Translations under genes and position numbers: made by a program
Assembly (NCBI RefSeq): GCF_021379005.1
Contig: NZ_CP075171.1
Coordinates: 2,294,001-2,358,000 of the forward strand
Source of the DNA: Leptodesmis sichuanensis A121
GTDB lineage: Bacteria > Cyanobacteriota > Cyanobacteriia > Leptolyngbyales > Leptolyngbyaceae
Length of the DNA stretch: 64,000 bases
Reading direction: 5' to 3'
Part shown: positions 47,713 through 55,563 of the stretch, piece by piece
Layout: each line of letters opens with the position of its first letter
Numbering within the stretch: the stretch's first letter is position 1
The notes under the pieces: model-generated
The model's input: only the letters and a program-made list of their open reading frames with translations
Database searches by the model: none
What the model was told of the DNA's origin: nothing

Positions 47713-48696
47713 ATGTCTCGGCACCTGGAACGACTTCTTCTACTTGACGCATTACTGCGTTCTGATCAACGGCAAACGGCACAAAGCCTTGCCGAAGCAG
47801 TTGAAGTGGGAGTGCGTACGATACATAGCGATATTGCTTTTATGCGCGATCGCTTTAATGCCCCAATCGCGTGGAGCAAATCAAAGGGGTACTACTACTC
47901 TGACCTAGACTGGAGGCTTCCAAGCATTTCCTTGAGTAAAGGAGAGCTTTTTGCTTTGGCATTGGGTGCCAGAATGCTTCAGTCCTATGCAGGCTCTGCG
48001 TATGCTGAGGAATTAAAATCGGCAATTGCCCGTTTGGCAGAACGATTGCCCGAACAATCCTGGGTCGATTTGCAGCAACTTGCGAATGAAAGGGTGCTGT
48101 TTCGCGCCGGAGCCGAACTGAATTTAGACCCAGACGTTTGGCACAAATTAGAGATTGCCTGCCAGAAACATCAACGGGTCATGATCGCTTATTACACCGC
48201 CGGACGTAATGCTCATTCGGAGCGAGTTGTTGATCCTTATGTGTTGCATTTCTCCAGAAACAACCCCTATGTCACAGGGTACTGTCATCTACGACAGGAG
48301 GTTCGCTGGTTTCGGGTAGACCGGATTAAATCACTGGATTTACTCGATGAGACCTTTGAACCTCATCCAGATTTTGACTTAAAGGATCATTTTGAATTGG
48401 TCTTTCAGCATGAGGTTGGGGGTGTACCGACCCAAATTTCTATCTGGTTTGATGCAGTGACGGCTCCGTATATTCGAGAGCGACGCTGGCATCCAACACA
48501 GGAAATTGATGAACACCCAGACGGTTCGTTGACTCTAAATTTTGTTGCGCGAGGGCTGAATGAGGTGAAGCGGTGGATTCTCTTTTATGGCAAAGGAGCG
48601 ATCGCGCTATCCCCACCTGAGTTAGTTAAACTGATTCGAGACGAAGTTATGGGACTGTCTACCCACTACTTGAGGAATGAGAATAATGCACGATAA
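47713..48696 (+). CDS. HTH-WYL transcriptional regulator of the cas locus
   Basis: 327 residues from ATG 47713 (MSRHLERLLLLDALL). N-terminal winged helix of the HTH_11/DeoR-like type (QTAQSLAEAVEVGVRTIHSDIAFMRDRF), central WYL domain (KHQRVMIAYYTAGRNAHSERVVDPYVLHFSRNNPYVTGYC; FRVDRIKSL) and WCX-like C-terminus. WYL proteins often repress CRISPR-cas genes and sense nucleic-acid ligands. Its end overlaps the cas3 start by up to 20 bp, so it is co-transcribed with cas3. Confidence 0.88.
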   Translation: MSRHLERLLLLDALLRSDQRQTAQSLAEAVEVGVRTIHSDIAFMRDRFNAPIAWSKSKGYYYSDLDWRLPSISLSKGELFALALGARMLQSYAGSAYAEELKSAIARLAERLPEQSWVDLQQLANERVLFRAGAELNLDPDVWHKLEIACQKHQRVMIAYYTAGRNAHSERVVDPYVLHFSRNNPYVTGYCHLRQEVRWFRVDRIKSLDLLDETFEPHPDFDLKDHFELVFQHEVGGVPTQISIWFDAVTAPYIRERRWHPTQEIDEHPDGSLTLNFVARGLNEVKRWILFYGKGAIALSPPELVKLIRDEVMGLSTHYLRNENNAR

Positions 48697-51418
48697 ACCA
48701 GTTACTTCTTACTTTGCCGATCTCACTGGATTTCAACCTCGGCAGTTTCAGCAAAAAACTATCGATGCCATTCTTTCAGGGCAAAATGTTCTGCTCCGGG
48801 CACCCACAGGATCGGGTAAAACAGAAACCGCGATCGCTCCGTTTCTGTTTGCCAGGACGATGAAAATCCAAGATTTTCCTAACAAATTAATTTATATTGT
48901 GCCACTGCGAACGTTAGCGACTAGCTTGCGCGATCGGGCAGTAAAGCTGGTTAAGCAGTGGGAAGATAAACATCGAGAAAAAGGTGAGCGTTCTCTAGTT
49001 GTCACCCTGCAAACAGGGGAGAACCCTGAGGATCCAAGATTTGAAGGCGACATTGTTTTCTGCACGATCGACCAACTTCTCAGTAGTTTTCTGAGTATTC
49101 CCTATTCCGTCGGACGGGGTTCTGCCAATGTCAATGCAGGAGTTGTGTTTGCATCTTACCTGGTGTTTGACGAATTACATTTGCTCGACCCTGATCGCAG
49201 CTTTGCCACAACCTTAAAGCTTCTAGAACAGGTACAAGGAATTTCGCCCTATCTACTAATGACAGCAACACTCACCCATGAATTAGCTCAACAAATTCAG
49301 CAAGAGGTTACAAAAAGTTGTGAGCCACAAGAGATTTTGAGTTTAGTGAGTGTCGAGGGTGAAGATTTAGTCAATATTGAGGGAAGCCGAAAACGGCTTT
49401 TCAGTCCGAGTGTAGAACCGCTCAGTGCAGAGGTGATCTTGCAGGATATTCAAATGCACGATCGCAAACGAGTTATTGTCATTTGCAACACGGTTGCCAA
49501 ATCCCAAAGTTTATTTCAGGATTTGGAGGCGCAAAAGAGACAGATAACAACGCCTGTAAATGTCACGCTTCTGCATTCACGTTTTTTACCGGAGGATCGA
49601 AAGGCAAAAGAAGCAACCTTGCAGAAGCTCTTTGAGGAGGGTTGGGAAAAGCAGAACGATAAGACTTGCCAGGTCTTGATTTCTACACAGGTTGTAGAAG
49701 CTGGGATTAATATTACCTCTCAAGTAATGCATACCCAACTTTGCCCCATGAATGCATTGTTGCAACGGGCAGGACGTTGCGCCCGGTTCAGAGGCGAGGA
49801 AGGACAGGTATTCGTGTATCGGGAAATGCAAGTGGATGACGAATGGCAAGCTTTAGCGATGTCAGAAGACGATGATGGGGCGATCGCTCAGGCAGAAAAA
49901 CGTCTGCGTCGAAAGTTCTTACCCTACTCCGACAAAGTCTGTGAGCGCACCTGGGAAACTTTGCTAGAGCATCAGACTTCAGGCAGTACTAATGCCCCCG
50001 TCGGCTTTGTAACTGAAGAAGGTTGGATCAATAGAGTGCATCGCGAAGAGGATGAGGTACAAGCAGGGAAGCGATCGCAAAGTAAGAGCAGATTTGAAAT
50101 GGATTTTGATGATGCAGTCTTTCGTGGAAAACGGAGTGTGGCTGAAAATTTAATCCGTCATGTTGATAATCGCTGTGTTTTTATGGTTGAAGACCCACTG
50201 ATAATTGATCTGGATGTGTCGGATGAGATCGATATTAGGCAACTTCAACCATTTTCGCTGCCTCGCTCGACCTTAATAAAAATCTGGCGGGAGTATCTAG
50301 AAAGCTGCGACCAAACATGGTTTTTTAAGCAGGTAGCCTCTTCTCAAAAGGAACAAGGGGAAGGATATGCGTTACCCAAAGCCCAACCCATTAAGACACA
50401 AAAAGAACTGACTGAAAGTATTCGTCTGGTGGTAAACCCCAAGTATGTCAGCTATGACCACCATGTTGGTTTGCAGATAGGAGTTCATATCAAAGGTCAC
50501 TATCAGTCACCCAAGAAGAAACCCAAAGCGAAGGTGAGCAAGGAATACAGTTACCAAATGGATACTTACCTGGGACATCTGGGCAGAATGTGGACATGTT
50601 GGGAACGAGACTTTACAGGAGACTTACTGATAGATGGGAAATCAACATCTGTCAGACTATCCAGCTCTCGTGATGAATTGAGCTTGGCCGGAGGACGGTT
50701 TATTAGCCGTAAACTCTTTCCTCATGCAACTCAGGCTGAAGCGACTGCATTGTTTGAATTTTTAGTATTTCTGGCAGTAATCAGCCATGATCTCGGCAAG
50801 TTGCAGGTGAAATGGCAGGAGGCAATGAGAGGTTGGCAAACAGCAGCCTACACGCTGTATCAGAGTCTTTCCGCAAAGCCCAATTTCAAAATTGCCAATC
50901 CAGGCACTCAACTTCTTGCCCACACCGATCATCATCCTGAAGATGACACCTTTAAGCGAGCTTATGACGACTATACTGCGAAGCACCCACGCCCATCCCA
51001 TGCGGTGGAGAGTGCGTTTATCGCTTTTAAATTACTGACTGCTGTTTTAGTGCCTGTTTTAACGGAACAGTTTCAGGCAAGTGAACATCAGATTGATTTA
51101 GTTCGCCATACCGTTGAGATGGCGGCAGGACGGCATCATTCTGCCTGGGCGAAAGGCTGGGAGGATTCTGATGAAAAAATTCATTTACATCCGAAGGCGA
51201 ATGAAGCAATTCAGCAGAGCTGGCAGCAATTGAGCAAAAGGCTGAAGGGGTATTTACCGATTCCAGATCAACTTCCCGAATTTGGATGCAGTTATGACCT
51301 AGAAGATTTTTTGCTTGGCAAGAAAATTAGGGAAGATGACCTAGCTTACCAACAACTTTACTGGCTAGTTGTTAGGGCGCTACGAATTTGTGATGGGCGA
51401 TCAGTTCAACTTCATTAA
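48677..51418 (+). CDS. cas3: CRISPR helicase/nuclease Cas3 with C-terminal HD domain
   Basis: 913 residues; ATG 48686 is an equally good start. Helicase core first: Walker A APTGSGKTE at 42-50, DELH box at 165-168, TAT at 196-198, STQVVEAGINI and QRAGRCAR (motif VI) further on. The HD nuclease is at the C-terminus (His704-Asp705 in AVISHDLGKLQVKW; AGRHHSAW later), the reverse of the usual N-terminal HD order. It unwinds and degrades DNA recruited by Cascade. It overlaps the WYL gene and is followed by a 277-bp non-coding gap. Confidence 0.93.
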   Translation: MRIMHDKPVTSYFADLTGFQPRQFQQKTIDAILSGQNVLLRAPTGSGKTETAIAPFLFARTMKIQDFPNKLIYIVPLRTLATSLRDRAVKLVKQWEDKHREKGERSLVVTLQTGENPEDPRFEGDIVFCTIDQLLSSFLSIPYSVGRGSANVNAGVVFASYLVFDELHLLDPDRSFATTLKLLEQVQGISPYLLMTATLTHELAQQIQQEVTKSCEPQEILSLVSVEGEDLVNIEGSRKRLFSPSVEPLSAEVILQDIQMHDRKRVIVICNTVAKSQSLFQDLEAQKRQITTPVNVTLLHSRFLPEDRKAKEATLQKLFEEGWEKQNDKTCQVLISTQVVEAGINITSQVMHTQLCPMNALLQRAGRCARFRGEEGQVFVYREMQVDDEWQALAMSEDDDGAIAQAEKRLRRKFLPYSDKVCERTWETLLEHQTSGSTNAPVGFVTEEGWINRVHREEDEVQAGKRSQSKSRFEMDFDDAVFRGKRSVAENLIRHVDNRCVFMVEDPLIIDLDVSDEIDIRQLQPFSLPRSTLIKIWREYLESCDQTWFFKQVASSQKEQGEGYALPKAQPIKTQKELTESIRLVVNPKYVSYDHHVGLQIGVHIKGHYQSPKKKPKAKVSKEYSYQMDTYLGHLGRMWTCWERDFTGDLLIDGKSTSVRLSSSRDELSLAGGRFISRKLFPHATQAEATALFEFLVFLAVISHDLGKLQVKWQEAMRGWQTAAYTLYQSLSAKPNFKIANPGTQLLAHTDHHPEDDTFKRAYDDYTAKHPRPSHAVESAFIAFKLLTAVLVPVLTEQFQASEHQIDLVRHTVEMAAGRHHSAWAKGWEDSDEKIHLHPKANEAIQQSWQQLSKRLKGYLPIPDQLPEFGCSYDLEDFLLGKKIREDDLAYQQLYWLVVRALRICDGRSVQLH

Positions 51419-51428
51419 GGAGAAGACT

Positions 51429-51515
51429 ATGAGTGGCAGACTGGTGATTGCTATCAATGCATTTTCAAATTACTTGCATAGTTTCAGTCCCGTGAACCAG
51501 GATTTATCACACTAG
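51429..51515 (+). CDS. Possible 28-codon ORF after cas3
   Basis: MSGRLVIAINAFSNYLHSFS... has a strong ribosome-binding site (AAGGAG, 6 nt before ATG, overlapping the cas3 stop). The coding region runs opposite to the crRNA-like element described next, and its last part is the complement of the repeat-like sequence, so the peptide may be accidental. A leader peptide or a tiny toxin like CreT is possible, but there is no direct support. Confidence 0.25.
   Translation: MSGRLVIAINAFSNYLHSFSPVNQDLSH
51443..51505 (-). ncRNA. crRNA-like element: degenerate CRISPR repeat plus spacer-like sequence
   Basis: Bases 51505-51481 on the minus strand match the 3' 25 bases of the array repeat at 21 positions, including the exact last 13 (ACGGGACTGAAAC), which contain the crRNA 5' handle. 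A spacer-like sequence follows (TATGCAAGTAATTTGAAA and on, from 51480 leftwards). Its first 18 bases match 51561-51544 on the same strand at 16 positions. A possible promoter (TTGAAA at 51549-51544, 16 bp, TAATGT) lies just upstream. Read together this looks like a CreR/CreA-type regulatory crRNA. Expression is not shown; a dead relic of an old array is the alternative. Confidence 0.6.
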
Positions 51516-51543
51516 CCTGCCACATTAGAAAGATTAGCACGTC

Positions 51544-51561
51544 TTTCAAGTTAATTGCATA
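51544..51561 (-). promoter_or_regulatory. Putative protospacer-like target of the crRNA-like element
   Basis: TATGCAATTAACTTGAAA, mismatched to the guide only at positions 8 and 12, with GTG immediately 5' as a possible PAM. The guide's own flank is AAC, so the element would not target itself. The site overlaps a TTGAAA box on minus and a TTGCAT box (51555-51560) on plus that could be -35 elements. Confidence 0.5.
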
Positions 51562-51589
51562 CACCTGAAAAAGTTGTGCTACTTTAAAT

Positions 51590-51631
51590 CTGAAGGGTGC
51601 CTCCGATTGCAACCCGAAAAGCACCCTTCAG
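51590..51631. other. Perfect 11-bp hairpin in the cas3-cas8 gap
   Basis: Arms CTGAAGGGTGC and GCACCCTTCAG, 20-nt loop, no T tract after it. It lies between the crRNA-like element and the 91-residue gene, so it would be in the 5' leader of the downstream cas transcript or end cas3 transcripts. Confidence 0.7.
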
Positions 51632-51695
51632 TCCTAATGTCTGAGCCAGCGGACTTGCAATCCAGGCTTAGACCAACTTGTAATGAGGATATCCC

Positions 51696-51971
51696 ATGTC
51701 TAATCATTCTACATCGTACCAGGCAAAGCTGAACCTGGAGGCAGAGAGGTTCACTTTGGCTAAGGAACAGACAACCTTTCAGATTCGCTCACTCATTAAA
51801 CAATTGACAGGACAGCATGTAACGGCTCAGAAAGCTCTTCACGAGGGGCGTTCTGGTTCTCTCAAAGTGCCATCCGAGTACGGATGGTTGATTGTTACGC
51901 CTGACTCAAACGCAAACAAAAGCCGCTTATGGCGTTGGAATGTTGATTTTGCTCCCGTTAGCTTCTGCTAG
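51696..51971 (+). CDS. Unknown 91-residue protein in the cas operon
   Basis: MSNHSTSYQAKLNLEAERFT... a helical, polar N-terminal half (EQTTFQIRSLIKQLTGQHVTAQK) and a C-terminal YGWLIVTPDSNANKSRLWRWNV stretch (as parts). AATGAGGATA gives a modest ribosome-binding site. No membrane segment; not a Cas family I recognise. Position between cas3 and the large subunit suggests an accessory or small subunit; this is only context. Confidence 0.6.
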   Translation: MSNHSTSYQAKLNLEAERFTLAKEQTTFQIRSLIKQLTGQHVTAQKALHEGRSGSLKVPSEYGWLIVTPDSNANKSRLWRWNVDFAPVSFC

Positions 51972-52004
51972 GCTTTCTAGCTGTTTTCGTCTCTAAAGAC
52001 TTTT

Positions 52005-52032
52005 CATCCTGGAAGTTAAGGCTTCCAGGATG
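52005..52032. other. Perfect 11-bp hairpin before the cas8-like gene
   Basis: CATCCTGGAAG, 6-nt loop, CTTCCAGGATG. No T run after it. With the hairpin at 51590-51631 it makes two strong stem-loops in the untranslated parts of the operon. Confidence 0.7.
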
Positions 52033-52075
52033 CACTCAAATACATATTAGGATTACTTCAATGGAATAAATACTT

Positions 52076-53929
52076 ATGATTAAGGCTCTCCGTGTTCCAA
52101 AAAAATATGGAACCTATGCAGACATTTGCTTGATGTTGGGTTTGGCACAGCTTTCCTACATAGCTCAACGCCAAATTCATGATGTGAAAACGATTGAATT
52201 GGCGGATCTAGGTACAAACTATCGAATTTACCTGGAGCGAGAACTTAACCCTGAAGAAATAGCTTTTACTGTTCATTACGATAATCTACTGTTGTGCCCT
52301 GTTAAGGGGGATAAAACAGAGGCGATCGCAGGCTTGAACTGGTCTGACGTTGATTTCTTCAACACTAAAGAGAAAACAGAAACTCGCAATCGCTATCGTG
52401 AATTCCAACGCCAATCTAAGCGCGAGAAGTTAGAGTTAGCTGATGAAGATAAGCCACCGGAACCTGATGCCCGAACTCAAAATGGGGTGATTCTCACTTC
52501 CATGCGGCACGATCGCAATCACAATGCTCTTTGGAAAGCTGGATGGGATATTCGACAGCATTTTGGGGCACTGGTCGCATCAGTCTTCAAAGCTTTTGCG
52601 GATAATGACGAATTATCGAAAGGTAATGAAATTGCTCAAGCAGCAGCTTACTTCAAAGCCTATACAGGTGAACTTCTTCCGGCTCCAGCCAGTGCAGTTA
52701 AAATTTTCTTTCCAACCTTTGTTCAAGGGGTTAATCGCCTTAAAGCAGACACCAACAAAGTTGATGGGAGTGGGCATAAGGGGGACTGGCTCCTACTGTG
52801 GCTGATTGCGGCAGGACTGTTTGAGTTTGGGATTGCTGAACGAATTAAGGTTTCTGATAATACTTTCGATTGGCGCATGGTGATGATGGAGCCAAAAGAA
52901 TTATCTTTTTCTAGCTACAGAGAAGTTTTGGACGAGGTGAGGAAGTTTAGTCCACCCAGCGGCGCACATGGGGTGGCGCGATTTGATGCAGAGATGTCCA
53001 TTGGACTATCTCAACAACTTCTTAAGCATCACCCTGCCAAATTTGTGAATCAACTTCCTCGCCAGCGATCGCGCAGTCCTTCAATTAAAGAAATGGTGTC
53101 TGGCTTTAGCGGTACACATTTCGGCTCTAAGGGTCAAGTTTACGGCGTTAAGGAAGTTTTTAGTCTTGGTTTGCCAGACTGGATTCGACCAGAAACTGCT
53201 GAGGATATCAAGAACTACCGAAAGCTTTTAGATGAGCATTTAGCAATAGTGCGATCGCTGTCCATCGATGAAGGTAATGGTGAACTACTTAATGCTTACC
53301 GCGACTTTATTACTGGAAATGAGTTAAACCAGTTTTTCCGATTCAACATTAGCTATTCCGATTACATCGTGAGACAACTGGCTGATCCAAAAGCAAAATA
53401 TGCACCAAGACGTTTTTCTCAAGAGGCATTGGATATTATGACTCGAAGCTTTGACAAGGCTGATCAGAAATGGTCGATCAAGGATATTACTCAGAACAAA
53501 GGCTTTCTGAGAATTGCGCGTGCCATTAATAGTGCTACAGTTTACGCTGGGAAGATTAAAACAAAGGAAGGCACTGTAGAACTTGACTGGCAGCGCACTT
53601 ATGGATTAGCTCAACGTTTAAGTAACCAACTGGGTTCTAAACAAGATTTTATTACTGAACTCTCAGCCTTTCTCACCAGTTATGACAATGAGAACGTGCG
53701 AATCTCTGAGCAACTTTTGAAAGACAACAAATCACTTAGAAGAGTTTGGGTAACGAACGAAGATCTAGAGGAATTTCTAGTCTTGCTTGATGATGGACAG
53801 CCCTTTAAATGGAGCCTCGTAGCTAATTTGCTCCTAGCTTATGGCTATACGAAATGGAAAAAGCCATTAGAAGGAGAACCTGAGGGTGCACCTGCTGGTG
53901 ATGAGGATAATACTGACGAGGGCGAATAG
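52076..53929 (+). CDS. Candidate Cascade large subunit (Cas8-like)
   Basis: 617 residues, placed where type I systems carry cas8, upstream of cas7-cas5-cas6. I see no diagnostic Cas8 motif; the assignment is by position, size and context. Part of the C-terminal region (INSATVYAGKIKTKEGTVELDWQRTYGLAQRLSNQL in parts; RRVWVTNEDLEEFLVLLDDG) is helical and could include a fused small subunit. Residues 92-130 are charged and repetitive (EKTETRNRYREFQRQSKREK). It ends in an acidic tail. The next gene, mntA, starts 10 bp downstream. Confidence 0.6.
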   Translation: MIKALRVPKKYGTYADICLMLGLAQLSYIAQRQIHDVKTIELADLGTNYRIYLERELNPEEIAFTVHYDNLLLCPVKGDKTEAIAGLNWSDVDFFNTKEKTETRNRYREFQRQSKREKLELADEDKPPEPDARTQNGVILTSMRHDRNHNALWKAGWDIRQHFGALVASVFKAFADNDELSKGNEIAQAAAYFKAYTGELLPAPASAVKIFFPTFVQGVNRLKADTNKVDGSGHKGDWLLLWLIAAGLFEFGIAERIKVSDNTFDWRMVMMEPKELSFSSYREVLDEVRKFSPPSGAHGVARFDAEMSIGLSQQLLKHHPAKFVNQLPRQRSRSPSIKEMVSGFSGTHFGSKGQVYGVKEVFSLGLPDWIRPETAEDIKNYRKLLDEHLAIVRSLSIDEGNGELLNAYRDFITGNELNQFFRFNISYSDYIVRQLADPKAKYAPRRFSQEALDIMTRSFDKADQKWSIKDITQNKGFLRIARAINSATVYAGKIKTKEGTVELDWQRTYGLAQRLSNQLGSKQDFITELSAFLTSYDNENVRISEQLLKDNKSLRRVWVTNEDLEEFLVLLDDGQPFKWSLVANLLLAYGYTKWKKPLEGEPEGAPAGDEDNTDEGE

Positions 53930-53939
53930 GAGAGATTCG

Positions 53940-54251
53940 ATGAAACACCAATCTGGTACTGAAATTAATGATTTACTAAACAGTCAACGTGAGGCAATCC
54001 TTGCGATCGCTGCCAAGCATGGAGCGTATAACCTGCGGGTATTTGGTTCAATAGCGCGGGGTGAAGCTGACGATCAGAGTGATATTGATTTGCTAGTTGA
54101 TTATTCCCTCGATCGCGTTACTCCCTGGTTTCCAGCAGGTTTAAAGCTAGATCTAGAGCAATTATTAGGGCGAAAAGTGGATATTGCTACAGAACCCGCA
54201 TTGAAGGAGCGCATTCGAGAGCAGGTTTTGAAGGAGGCAATTCCCTTGTGA
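53940..54251 (+). CDS. mntA: MNT-type nucleotidyltransferase antitoxin (MntA)
   Basis: 103 residues from ATG 53940, preceded by AGGAGAG. Minimal nucleotidyltransferase with Gly36-Ser37 and the Asp48/Asp50 pair in FGSIARGEADDQSDIDLLVDY (in parts). MntA antitoxins neutralise HepT by adding AMP units to its active-site tyrosine. It overlaps hepT by 4 bp (GTGA). It lies inside the cas operon, 10 bp after the cas8-like gene. Confidence 0.9.
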   Translation: MKHQSGTEINDLLNSQREAILAIAAKHGAYNLRVFGSIARGEADDQSDIDLLVDYSLDRVTPWFPAGLKLDLEQLLGRKVDIATEPALKERIREQVLKEAIPL

Positions 54252-54589
54252 GAAGTGACCAGGAACGATTGCAGGATATTTTAGAGGCGATCGCTCAAGT
54301 CGAACGATATGCTTCTCAAGGACGAGACAGATTCAATCAAGATGAACTAATTCAAATCTGGATTGTGCATCATTTACAAATCATTGGCGAAGCAGCCAGC
54401 AAATTATCACAACCATTTATTAGGCAACACCCAGAAATTCCCTGGGCAGCGGTTGTGGCATTCCGTAATATCTTAGTTCATCAATATTTCAGAGTAGATT
54501 TTGAGATTGTTTGGCGCATCGTTGAATATGATTTATCCGACCTCAAATCTAGAGTTCAAACTTTTGTACAACAAGGAGACAATGAATAA
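54248..54589 (+). CDS. hepT: HEPN-domain RNase toxin (HepT)
   Basis: 113 residues from GTG 54248. All-helical HEPN protein with the toxin active site Arg73-x4-His78-x-Tyr80 in FRNILVHQYF, the RX4HXY motif of HepT RNases; Tyr80 is the residue MntA would adenylylate. All catalytic residues are present, so the toxin should be functional. Its stop overlaps the cas7 start by one base, and cas7's AAGGAG lies within its coding end. Confidence 0.9.
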   Translation: MRSDQERLQDILEAIAQVERYASQGRDRFNQDELIQIWIVHHLQIIGEAASKLSQPFIRQHPEIPWAAVVAFRNILVHQYFRVDFEIVWRIVEYDLSDLKSRVQTFVQQGDNE

Positions 54590-55563
54590 TGGCTGAATCA
54601 AGCTTCCCAGTATATTCCATTTCAATTTCTGGCCTATTGTCCTGGCAGCTACATGCATTGAACAATGAGGGGAATGAAGGTAATCAATCTTTGACCCGTC
54701 GCTATTACATTATCGACAAGAATGACCCGGAGCCACAGTATGTCAATGGAATTTCCGGCGATATGCTGAAGCATATTCAGGCAGAGCATTTACATCGAGT
54801 CGCGATCGAAGCTCAATTGAGCCTTTCGCAAGGTGGAGAAAAGTTCAACCCTGATCGCGTTGGTTACGATATCAGCCTTGAAACTAAGGAAAATCCATTC
54901 TTCACTGATAAAGAAACTGATCTAACAACTCGGACAAATAAAGTTCTGAGTTTGTGTGCGATGAGTGATTTGGAAGGCTTCATGGTGACGGTTAAAGGTG
55001 GACAAACCTTGAAACGTGAATCAGTGATTGAGTTTGGGGCTATAGTTGGAATTCCTGGATCAGTCAAAACCCAAAGCTACTTTCATGCTAAGTATGGGGT
55101 TGACAATCCAACTCCTTACAATGTTCAGGTCAGTTCAGGTCTGTATGCAACAGTACTCAACATCGAAGCCTTTCGGATTGGCTATAATCCTCATAGCTTC
55201 GGCTACGCGATCGATACCCCAGAACGGAAGAAACGGTTAGATGCTCTGCTCAAAAGTGTGCTCTATACCTATCTCCAACCCAACGGGGCCAAACGTAACA
55301 CGCATCTGCCCCACCCTGATCGCTTTGAAGGTGTTATCACAGTTAGTACCAAGCGTTGCCCAGCACCAATGATCAGCCCATTGCAACTTGAGAGCTATCA
55401 GCGACAGATCACTAGCTTGGCTCAGACACTCAACAGCATGAATGGGGATGGAACGATTATTGAGTATCCCTTTGAAGACTTTGCTCAATTTGCTGAGCGA
55501 ATTCAAACGTTAATTCAACAAGCACAACCCTGGGAGACCAGCAATGGCGAAGGCAACGAGTAA
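54589..55563 (+). CDS. cas7: Cas7, DevR-type Cascade backbone
   Basis: 324 residues. SISGLLSWQLHALNNEGNEGNQSLTRRYYIID and YVNGISGDMLKHIQAEHL (in parts) are typical of the DevR/Cst2 Cas7 lineage. It coats crRNA in the Cascade complex. In Myxococcus, DevR and DevS take part in negative autoregulation of their own operon. Start at ATG 54589; overlaps cas5 by 20 bp. Confidence 0.92.
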   Translation: MAESSFPVYSISISGLLSWQLHALNNEGNEGNQSLTRRYYIIDKNDPEPQYVNGISGDMLKHIQAEHLHRVAIEAQLSLSQGGEKFNPDRVGYDISLETKENPFFTDKETDLTTRTNKVLSLCAMSDLEGFMVTVKGGQTLKRESVIEFGAIVGIPGSVKTQSYFHAKYGVDNPTPYNVQVSSGLYATVLNIEAFRIGYNPHSFGYAIDTPERKKRLDALLKSVLYTYLQPNGAKRNTHLPHPDRFEGVITVSTKRCPAPMISPLQLESYQRQITSLAQTLNSMNGDGTIIEYPFEDFAQFAERIQTLIQQAQPWETSNGEGNE

